A stretch of 64,000 nucleotides of DNA from Lingula anatina (Eukaryota; Brachiopoda; Lingulata; Lingulida; Lingulidae). The stretch spans positions 158,466 to 222,465 of the forward strand of contig NW_019775515.1 in the NCBI RefSeq assembly GCF_001039355.2, written 5' to 3'. Below, in pieces: positions 21,306-30,300 of the stretch. Numbering within the stretch: the stretch's first letter is position 1; every line of letters begins with the position of its first letter. The notes beneath the pieces are model-generated. The model was not told where the DNA came from and searched no databases. It worked only from the letters and a program-made list of their open reading frames with translations. The position numbers were made by a program, and so were the translations under genes.

Positions 21306-23227
21306 GGGACAGTCGGGCTGACGTCACACGCCTTAGCAACCGGCATCTGGGGTAAAACAAATGGGGCAACATGGCGGATCGCATTGACTTCTATGTAAAA
21401 GTTGGCAGACTTTGTCCGAATATGTCATACTTCACAGTGACTGACCACTTGTGTCAGTAAGGATGAGTTATTTACCTGGTCGATTTCTTTTACAGGCCTT
21501 TGTAATTAGCCGCTGCACACCTGGTTAAGAGATAAAATCGGCCTTAACATAACTGCCGATCGTTATCTGTGATCGGGATGTTTACAGTAGAATATTTTGC
21601 AAAGGCAGTGCTTGACCTTTTGTGTCTAGCGGATTGAATCATTTACCTGGACTATTGAGTTAGCAGGCCTTTGTAATAAGCTACTGTTTAACTTGTTACG
21701 GGATAAAATTGGTCTTAACTGCATACGCAAATGTCCAGCCTAAGTATATAAATGTACATAAGTTGGTGATATAGGAATGGCTTCTTAGAACGTGGATCGT
21801 GAGAAAGGCCTGGAAAATGTGCAACACTGAGAAGTTATTTCTAAGTAAAGTAAATAAGATTTCTACAAATTGTGATTAAAGCACCTGCTGCTGCAGTAGC
21901 CAGGGGAACGGGATAGGGGCAATGTCATCGGTCCCATATGGCCTCTTTGGTCCGGATACAGTACATGTATATTAATACAAGCCTGGAAGGACAGCATAAA
22001 CAGTTGCTTGCTAACGTTTTGGAAGAAAAGACACGTGGTGTTACTTAATGTATAAATTTTTGCAGCTATGCGTCTTTGAGTGTTTACAATCTTATTGTGC
22101 ACTTTTCTGGTACGAAAATTGGCGAAATATCATGGAAGACAGAATTAAAATTGAATTGAATAGCAAACACGGTAATAAAGCTGTATGTTATTTTACCAGT
22201 TAAGGTCGCTTTATTTATGGCAACTTTTTTTATATTTTACTTAAATGCTTAAAGATTTAGACATTAACTCACAGGTTTGCCAAAGTATTGACGTATATAT
22301 TTTTTGTTATCTTTATAACGCCCTCAATAAGGTTACCACAAAAGAGTCCGACGTTATAGTCCATTAATTTAAACTAAAAGAATTGATATACCGTCACACA
22401 CGCAAACACAAGATGCAATCTCAATTTCTTGTAAATACTACTTATTAATTCATGTAACAAAGGACAAACATGAATTCCAAACAAGGTACAATGACTTTCT
22501 CCTTATCTATAATAAAATGAACTATACACACATACACAATTCTCGTAGTGCAATGTATAGCTATGACCAAATTTTGTTTCGATCAACAATCCCGTCTTTA
22601 GTCACGTTTGCACGACCTATAGCCTGCAACAGTCGTTTACTTTTCCGTTGATCTTTGAAATTTAACAATTCCCATAAAATTTTATTAATGTGTTGGTAGT
22701 GTCACCTGGTGCACAGCAAGCTTTCACCATTTTACTTTTGTACGCGTGCCTGAGAGTTAAACGGTACCGGTTCAATTCAGTAAGCTTGAAAATCTACCCG
22801 TCATGTGTGTCAGCAATATGCAACGTCAACAGATATTAGTACAATTGAAACCTTCCTTAATTTTATCAGTCCCATATGGTTTTCTTTTCAAAGAGATGTG
22901 AATAATATGCTCATCCAGGTAAGCAAATGAGTCTTTAACTCTCTAACACTGTAAGATTCCCGATCACAGATAACGATCGGCAGTTAAGGCCGATTTTATC
23001 TCTTAACCAGGTGTTCAGCGGCTAATTACAAAAGCCTGTAAAGGAAATCAACGAGGTAAATAACTCAACTTCACTGACACAAGTGGTCAGGAACTGTGAA
23101 GTATGATGTCTTCGGACAAAGCCTGCCAACTTTTTCATAGAAGTCAATGCGATCCGCCATGTTGCCCGATTTGTTTTACCCCAGATGCCGGTTGCTAAGG
23201 TAAAGTGCCCGGATGACCGACTGTCCC
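21306..23227. mobile_element. Foldback DNA element with ~270-bp inverted ends
   Basis: The ends start GGGACAGTCGG (21306) and its inverse (to 23227). The inverted similarity extends about 265-275 bp on each side (21306-21575 against 22960-23227), including ATGGCGGATCGC and ACTTCTATG. A TATA duplication flanks it (21302-21305 and 23228-23231); the matching uninterrupted site in copy 1 is CACTGTATAGTG at about 15299-15310. The 1.4-kb centre is AT-rich and non-coding, with no transposase, so it is non-autonomous. Confidence 0.85.
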
Positions 23228-23301
23228 TATATAGTGATTTTATCCACCGTTTAGCTATCCGCCTGTTTATACGCTCTTTATGCAATGCATATTTATACAC
23301 C

Positions 23302-23832
23302 TGTAACGTACCGATCTTAATAATTAAGCCATATCAGGATTCACCGACAAAAGAAATAATTGGAGAGTATCATTATCAAAAGCCACCGACGTTGGGCCGC
23401 AGCAGTGGTGAGGATTAGCTTGTTAAGGGGCCGTTTTGTCTCAGATGTCGGGGAGATGATCGTAACCTTACCAATCCTCAATACAGGTCGATCGTTCGAC
23501 AGACATACCGTCGCCGAGGGTTCGGCCAGGGTTGCGACATTGAACCGACATCAAGCATATTAACGGATAAGGACCTTTTAACGAGCTTCCTCAACACTCA
23601 GTATATAAGGTCTAGAAAACTCTCGGTTGGATAGAAGGTAGAAGACGCAGATCAGTAGAACCTCTACTTGTTAACGACAACGACTGTAGGCCGATGTCCA
23701 GGCCGCCTCTAATCCTGTTCAATAAATTATACAGTTAAACTTCTTCGTTGAGTTCATCTCTGACTGAGGCGTCCACCAGCAAGCCTCACGAATCAGTACG
23801 AGTACCTGTACGACATCACATTTGAGTCTACA
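23302..23832 (+). repeat. 5' LTR of the gypsy element
   Basis: 531 bp from TGTAACG to TCTACA. It has a TATA box (TATATAAG at about 23602-23609) and a polyadenylation signal (AATAAA at about 23722-23727), in the normal U3-R-U5 order. Confidence 0.9.
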
Positions 23833-23859
23833 AATTGGCGAGCTCCCAGATATTCAGGG

Positions 23860-24954
23860 ATGGACCCGGAGATAGTAAAGCAACTCACCAGTGGCGTGTT
23901 GCTAATGGCCAAGACAAGCCTGCAGACAGCCCAGGAGGACGGCCACTGGCGGAATTTGATGCAGGAGAGGTGGCGGTCAGAGGACGATCGCCACACAGCA
24001 CAGGTACAACTATTGGCGGAGAACGGCCAACGATTAAAGAGACAGGAGACGCAGAGTAGGATAGACCTCCTCTGTCGACCCATATCGACGTGCGATGGCA
24101 CAGTTCCAGAAGATACGAGAGAGTGGATTGACCAGGTGGAGAGGACAATTCCCCGGTCGACAGACATACCGGAGGCCACTATTCGCATCGCGCTGCAGAC
24201 CACAAGCGGGGCGTTGGCCTCAGAAATAGATCACCACCTACAACAGAGGCCCGAATATTATGGTGCGGATTGGGCAACCCTCCGCAACCACATCCGCCGG
24301 GTTTTTCTTTCGGCGGATGAGACAACATCTTTGCGGGCGGAATTGGAAAAAATAAAACAATCGCCTTACGAAAATACAGCAGCATATAGCCGAAGAGTAA
24401 GAGAAGCCGCTAAGAAGGCGTACCCCCTCCCTCGTAGCACAGACGCCGAATTTAACCTTGTAAAGATTTACGCTCGCGGCCTGTCAGAGGTCCGACTGGC
24501 GCGAGACTTGTTACGTCGAGGGAGGCCTAAAACTCTACAAGACGCCATCAAATTTGTTGATAACGAGGAGGTTGGAGACCTCATGTTTAAAACTGTGTAC
24601 GGAGACCGCCTGACAACACCGGCCAGGGTGGAAGAACCCATGGAGATTGGTGCAACACAAAAAGAAGAGACGCCAGCCTGGGTAGAAGAGCTGACATCAT
24701 TAACACGTTCCATGGCAACCCTACTACAGCAGAACCAACAGCGATCTACACATGTACCCCAACAGCGACAGACACAAGCTAAGCCCAGACCACGGTTCAA
24801 CAGCCCTAGAGGTGAAAGAGGTTGGACTGAAAATGGTGAAGTAATTTGCTTTCATTGTAACAAAATCGGACATTATAAAGCAGACTGTTATCAGCTTAAA
24901 GGTAGTCAGAGAAGACAGGGGACAGGTAGGCCTAGAAGTAACCATTTAAACTAA
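23860..24954 (+). CDS. Gag polyprotein of the gypsy element
   Basis: A 364-codon frame starting shortly after the primer-binding site. The central part (about residues 85-235) is a retrotransposon gag capsid-like region with tryptophans in REWIDQ and DWATLR and an 'IYARGL' segment. The C-terminus has one CCHC zinc knuckle (CFHCNKIGHYKADC, about residues 330-343) in a basic Gln/Arg-rich tail, which would bind the RNA. The stop TAA at 24952-24954 immediately follows a TTTAAAC slippery heptamer, so a fraction of ribosomes would continue into protease-pol. The frame is intact. Confidence 0.9.
   Translation: MDPEIVKQLTSGVLLMAKTSLQTAQEDGHWRNLMQERWRSEDDRHTAQVQLLAENGQRLKRQETQSRIDLLCRPISTCDGTVPEDTREWIDQVERTIPRSTDIPEATIRIALQTTSGALASEIDHHLQQRPEYYGADWATLRNHIRRVFLSADETTSLRAELEKIKQSPYENTAAYSRRVREAAKKAYPLPRSTDAEFNLVKIYARGLSEVRLARDLLRRGRPKTLQDAIKFVDNEEVGDLMFKTVYGDRLTTPARVEEPMEIGATQKEETPAWVEELTSLTRSMATLLQQNQQRSTHVPQQRQTQAKPRPRFNSPRGERGWTENGEVICFHCNKIGHYKADCYQLKGSQRRQGTGRPRSNHLN
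24945..24951 (+). promoter_or_regulatory. -1 ribosomal frameshift site TTTAAAC
   Basis: The heptamer is phased exactly as T TTA AAC relative to gag, and the next gag codon is the stop. After a -1 slip the reading frame from 24951 is open through the protease to 25550. I did not resolve a downstream pseudoknot. Confidence 0.85.
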
Positions 24955-25550
24955 TAGCGGCAGCAGGACGCGCTGGAGACCGAGTAGGAATAGAGGTTAG
25001 TTTACACGGTATTAAATGTGTAGCTTTAGTAGATACCGGCGCCAGCACCTCCTTGCTGCACTATTCCGTTTATCAGAAGTTATGCGAAAAAATAGCGAGA
25101 CCAAGATTAGTAAAATTTTCTCAACCCATTGTTAGTGTTACAGGGCAGAGATTAGACGTGGTAGGCAGAGCCCAAATTAGAATAGACAACGCCACCACAG
25201 TAGATATGCTACTGGTTAGAAATATAGATCACGACATGATTCTGGGCAACGATACCCTCCAAACTCACAGGGGTGTCATTAATTACAACACCAATACATT
25301 GTGTTGGTGCCGAAAGGAATGGCCATTAGTGGAATACACGCGTAACGCCTCGGCGTCTACGTTGTGCACTTCACTATTGAAAACTACACCTGTGGGTGAC
25401 GAGGTAATAGACGAGGTGTTAAGGGAGTACAATGACATATTTAGCGTGAAAGGGGACCCCCACGGGCTGGCAAAGGTGGAACCAATGACAATAGATACAG
25501 GGAATAACCCTCCATCAAAAGCCACCGACGTTGGGCCGCGGCAGTGGTGA
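24951..25550 (+). pseudogene. Protease and truncated start of pol (gypsy element)
   Basis: In the -1 frame the retropepsin active site is VDTGAST (Asp codon at 25032-25034), followed by 'ILGNDTL' near the protease C-terminus. The linker towards reverse transcriptase reaches 'IDTGNNPP', a family signature just before RT, and then runs at about 25514 into 3' LTR sequence in the same frame. RT, RNase H and integrase are gone, so this cannot replicate itself; gag and protease could still be made. Confidence 0.88.
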
Positions 25551-25971
25551 GGATTAGCTCGTTAAGGGGCCGTTTTGTCTCAGATGTCGGGGAGATGATC
25601 GTAACCTTACCAATCCTCAATACAGGTCGATCGTTCGACAGACATACCGTCGCCGAGGGTTCGGCCAGGGTTGCGACATCGAACCGACATCAAGCATATT
25701 ATCGGATAAGGACTTTTTAACGAGCTTCCTCAACACTCAGTATATAAGGTCTAGAAAACTCTCGGTTGGATAGAAGGTAGAAGACGCAGATCAGTAGAAC
25801 CTCTACTTGTTAACGACAACGACTGTAGGCCGATGTCCAGGCCGCCTCTAATCCTGTTCAATAAATTATACAGTTAAACTTCTTCGTTGAGTTCATCTCT
25901 GACTGAGGCGTCCACCAGCAAGCCTCACGAATCAGTACGAGTACCTGTACGACATCACATTTGAGTCTACA
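25514..25971 (+). repeat. 3' LTR of the gypsy element, 5'-truncated
   Basis: Matches 23375-23832 of the 5' LTR base for base except about five substitutions. The first 73 bp were lost in the internal deletion. It ends at TCTACA before the CACC duplication. Confidence 0.9.
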
Positions 25972-26061
25972 CACCGTTTAGCTATACACCGTATAGGGCA
26001 TTTACACACTGTATAGAGTTATCCGGCGTATAGTGCTATATGGCTTTCATACAACCCAGCC

Positions 26062-26567
26062 CAGATCTTTACTTGTAAATTTTACCAATATGGGTAAGTT
26101 ACCACTGGGGCTGTGTTCCCTTTCTATCAGATCTCTTTACTTGTAAATTTTACGAATATGAGTAAGTTATTACTGGAGCCGTGTTTCCTTTCTATCAAAT
26201 CTTTACTTGTAAATTTTACCAACATGGGTATGTTAATACTGGAGCCTTGTTTCCTTTTTATCAAATCTTTACTTGTAAATTTTACCAATATGGGTAAGTT
26301 ATTACTGGAGCTGTGTTCCCTCTCTATTAAATCTTTACTTGTAAATTTTACCAATATGGGTAAGTTATTACTGAGGCTGTGTTTCCTTTCAATCAAATTT
26401 TTACTAGTAAATTTTACCAATATGGGTAAGTTATTACTGAGGCTGTGTTTCCTTTCAATCAAATTTTTACTAGTAAATTTTACCAATATGGGTAAGTTAT
26501 TACTGGGGCTGTGTTTCCTTTCTATTAAATCTTTACAGGTAAATTTTACCATTGTGGTTAGGTTATA
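26062..26567 (+). repeat. 66-bp satellite array, right part
   Basis: About 7.5 units continue the array interrupted by Harbinger copy 2, with unit variants diverged by a few percent. A unit of 66 bp equals 22 codons, so long frames are open on both strands (26113-26568 + and 26127-26573 -); these are by-products. Each unit carries a GTAAGT word resembling a splice donor. Confidence 0.9.
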
Positions 26568-27021
26568 GTCCATGAGCCAAATTGAAAAAAGGCCTTATTT
26601 AAGGATTTGGCTGCACCCCCCGTCAAACAAAGGTTTTATGATTGATTCTTGTAGTTTAGAACCTGAATTTTTCATTTCTGCTTGTTTCCGGCTTGAAAAA
26701 GTGTCCGTTTGTACCGGAAACAGGCCAAATCCAAGATGGCCGCCAGTAAATTCATGTGTCAACTGTAAATACAAAAATTGATTTTAAAGTTACTTAACAA
26801 CTTAATATTATCAAAATTTGCACTGATCACAAGTACTTTGGCCTTCTTTGATTTTTCAGGCACTTTACATTTTTCAAAATGGCGACTGAATCCAAGATGG
26901 CGGCCATTTTCCTTACTTTTTGTGAAAAAATACAAATACCTAAATTTGAAATTTTTTTTATTAACCAAAAATTAGGAATATTTTACATGTTTTGGTGTAT
27001 TTGAATAAGTTGAAGTCTATA
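26566..27021 (+). mobile_element. Truncated arm of the TAGTCCATGAGCC foldback element
   Basis: Nearly identical to 28873-29325 and, inverted, to 32945-33391. It begins at the same terminal base (TAGTCCATGAGCC) and is cut by the N at 27022. It contains AAGATGGC words and is non-coding. Confidence 0.85.
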
Positions 27022-27022
27022 N
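27022..27022. other. Single N: possible assembly join
   Basis: The left side is a truncated foldback arm; the right side is a VRK intron. The C-terminal VRK exons expected to the left are not found anywhere in the window. Confidence 0.6.
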
Positions 27023-27111
27023 CTGTTCATATAGAATGATCTATCGAACTTATCTAGGACCTGCCGGAAATAAAGTACTGTAATCAATACATCACTCTCT
27101 TAAGTACTTAC

Positions 27112-27344
27112 TTGAGTTTTTGATCTCTGACAAAGTCTTTGTTCTCTAAATTACTTTCCCATGGTAACCGACCACACAGCCATTGTAGTAGGCAATATCC
27201 AAGAATTTCTATGTCACCCCTTCTTGAAGGTGCTGAAAATGAAGAGCAATTACCACTGGTAGTTTGGAAGGGCTAGACTTCAAACTGATGATCATGATAA
27301 TGATGATATGATTTAACTTTAAGCTTTCCTTCACATTTTTGAAA

Positions 27345-27391
<47 letters not shown>

Positions 27392-30300
27392 AACTAGAGA
27401 ACAAAGCCAATAAATACACAGACACCATACATGAAACAAGGCAGCAAAGCTGACAAATGTTCAGACATTCAGACGCAGAATAATTACTTTAAATGGATCA
27501 ATCGTGCCACTTTTGGAAAGCAAGCTACTTCTTTACCAAACAAAGCAACTCAGTAAATTTACAGTAAAACAAAAATAGTTTGGCAGTTATGAGTGAATGT
27601 CATGTGTCAGACAGTGACAGCACAGACAGACAGTCCGATCAGTGTATATACAGACATTTTAGGTGTAAGACACTGTAAGTGTCTGTATATAATCAGCTAT
27701 ACTGACCTGCCCCAACATGAGCATCTCTACTGGTGAATTCTATTGTCCCATCATGTGCTTTTCTGGGGTCCTCTTTGTATTCTTTGTGCTTTCCATCACA
27801 TGAGAATTTGAATGCAAGACCATAATCAACTAAATACACCTAACAGAAGAGAAAAATATTTTACACACAATTTGCAATTATGCTGTAATCCAGAATTCAC
27901 AAGAAAGAGCTTTTAATAAAATTTAATTGCTCAAAATGGCTAATGGCTTCTGTACAATTAATCTTATATCCAGTTTCAAGCTAGATCACATACTGAAGAA
28001 CCCATGTCACAAATTCAGTCTGCCAAAATACATTTTAGTCTACTGGAGATCTGGGGCACCAGGGTCTAAGAATCTCCTGATCCAAAGCAGCCTTAGAGAT
28101 CTGTAACTGAACAAGTTTACCCAATTTTACTAGTCTGGCTTTCTGGGGCCCTGAGTAAACATCTCTGACTATCAAAGAACATACCTAACATTGTATGCAT
28201 AAGACTTTTGTTACACCTTTTCCATACCTGGTCTGTGTCTTTAAATCCTTCCAGCATATTTGATGCTTTTATATCTGCATGGACATATTCCTTGGAATGG
28301 ATATACTCTAAGGCATCCAGCTAAAAAGGTAAAAGCTAGTTTATTGTACCATTATGATAAAAACTACATATTTAAATAGCAATGTTGCCAGCTAAATCCC
28401 TGTTAATGAACACAGTGCTTATACCTCTTGGTCAATATCTTATTCTCTAAGTCAATATTTAAAGATATCTGGCAAAAAATGACTCAATCTTGTCAAATTA
28501 AAATAAACTTTCAACCAAATTATCACAGATGTATAAACATGGCAACCTATGCTAAAATGTACCATTCTTAGTCCCAATCTATACACAGCCTCTGTGGGAA
28601 ATCTCTTTCCATTCCTTTCAAATTTCTTCTGCAGATCTTCTCCAAATCTCTCCATGATCATGAAGCGGTATTTTGTTCCATTTTTTTCACTGGATCCCAT
28701 GGCTATAAATTTGGGAACCCCTAATACTTTCATTTTGTGCTTTGATTTCCATTGGTCAACTGTAAATCAAAATAACAAAATGCGAAAGATCCAATAATTT
28801 ATTAGAAAGTTCATCTAGAAAAACAAAAATATAAGTATTTTCCATTAACATCATAGCCTTCTCAATCACATATAGTCCATGAGCCAAATTGAAAAAAGGC
28901 CTTATTTAAGGATTTGGCTGCACCCCCCGTCAGGCAAAGGTTTTATGATTGATTCTTGTAGTTTAGAACCTGAATTTTTCATTTCTGCTTGTTTCCGGCT
29001 TGAAAAAGTGTCCGTTTATACCGGAAACAGGCCAAATCCAAGATGGCCGCCAGTAAATTCATGTGTCAACTGTAAATACAAAAATTGATTTAAAAGTTAC
29101 TTAACAACTTAATATTATCAAAATTTGCACTGATCACAAGTACTTTGGCCTTCTTTGATTTTTCAGGCACTTTACATTTTTCAAAATGGCGACTGAATCC
29201 AAGATGGCGGCCATTTTCCTTACTTTTTGTGAAAAAATACAAATACCTAAATTTGAATTTTTTTTTATTAACCAAGAATTAGGAATATTTTACATGTTTT
29301 GATGTATTTGAATAAGTTGAAGTCTATATTTTTAATTTTTACCAGTTAATTTATCACAAAATTGTACATTTGAACACAGATGGCTCTAATCCAAGATGGC
29401 CACCACATAAAATGGGCTTTTTGTTTTGATATGTCAACAAGCCTTTCTCAGTATAAAACATCTCAGACTACTAAATGGAGGATTTATTGCACAGGTCATG
29501 GTATGAAATGTTTGACTGAATAATTTAAATTGTTTTGAGATTTTGTTTAGGGTATAAAAATCCAAAATGGCCGCCAATTTCTGGATTCAAAACGTACATT
29601 ATTTTGATTTGCATGTTAAAAAACATTAAATTGAATAATTAGCAAATTAAAAATATTTATTTTTTGATAAATTTATCTGTATTGCAATCTCATTTTGCTT
29701 CTTGGACACTTTATTCTGTCAAAAAGTGGTTAATTTTTCTTCATTTATCATGATTCCAAGTTTGCCATTGATAAAAATGAACTGCACGCGACCCGTATGG
29801 ACAATACCACATGTTATGAGCCTTACGTAAAAGGCTATTTCTGAGCTTTATTGTTCAAGTAATGGAATGGAATATATAACTGAATGATTCAAAATGCTTT
29901 TAGGCTTGTAGTTTAGGGTTGAAAAGTCCAAAATGGCCGTCAATTTCTGGATTCAAAACAAATGACATTTTGATTTGCATGTTGAAAAGCATCAAGTTGA
30001 ATGATGGGCAAATGATTAAAGACTATATTTTGATAAACTGCAGTGTCCTTTTACTGTTTAGAATCTAATTTTTCCAAAAAGTAATTATCTAAGCTCCAAT
30101 CATCAAAAATATCCAAGATGGCCACCAACAAAAATGAATTTTAGGTAAACATGGATGAAAACACACTGTTGAGTCGTAATTTTATAAGTGCATATATATA
30201 TGCCTGTGCTTAATAAGGTTGAGTGAATCTCAGATGCTTTGCCGTTTTCTTGAACAGAAATTGATGCATAACACAGAATGGACAGCAATTCTTTTTCAGC

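Larger units (their letters stand above)
23302..25971 (+). mobile_element. Ty3/gypsy-type LTR retrotransposon, internally deleted
   Basis: It is flanked by a 4-bp duplication CACC (23298-23301 and 25972-25975) within the Harbinger right end (intact CACCGTTTAG in copy 1). Order: 5' LTR, primer-binding site (23836-23849), gag, -1 frameshift site, protease and the start of pol, then a deletion that removes reverse transcriptase, RNase H, integrase and the first 73 bp of the 3' LTR. The two LTRs differ at about five positions over 458 bp, so insertion was recent and the deletion later or simultaneous. Confidence 0.92.
16112..26061 (+). mobile_element. PIF/Harbinger transposon, copy 2, with two nested insertions
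   Basis: The ends are the same as copy 1 (GGCTGGGTTG at 16112, inverse ending at 26061). The target duplication is CAG (16109-16111 and 26062-26064); the empty site TCTATCAGATC is found intact in another satellite unit at about 26123-26133. The 9,950-bp span includes a foldback element (21306-23227) and a deleted gypsy retrotransposon (23302-25971), both inside the right terminal region. The transposase has a nonsense codon, and about 510 bp of the Myb gene is deleted at about 20228, so this copy is not autonomous. Confidence 0.95.

Noticed and set aside
23793-24800. Minus-strand frames opposite gag
   Set aside because: Shadows of the gag frame, which has the zinc knuckle and sits between the primer site and the frameshift signal.
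26113-26573. Repetitive frames of about 150 codons on both strands in the 66-bp satellite
   Set aside because: 22-codon periodicity of a satellite, open on both strands, with no gene context.
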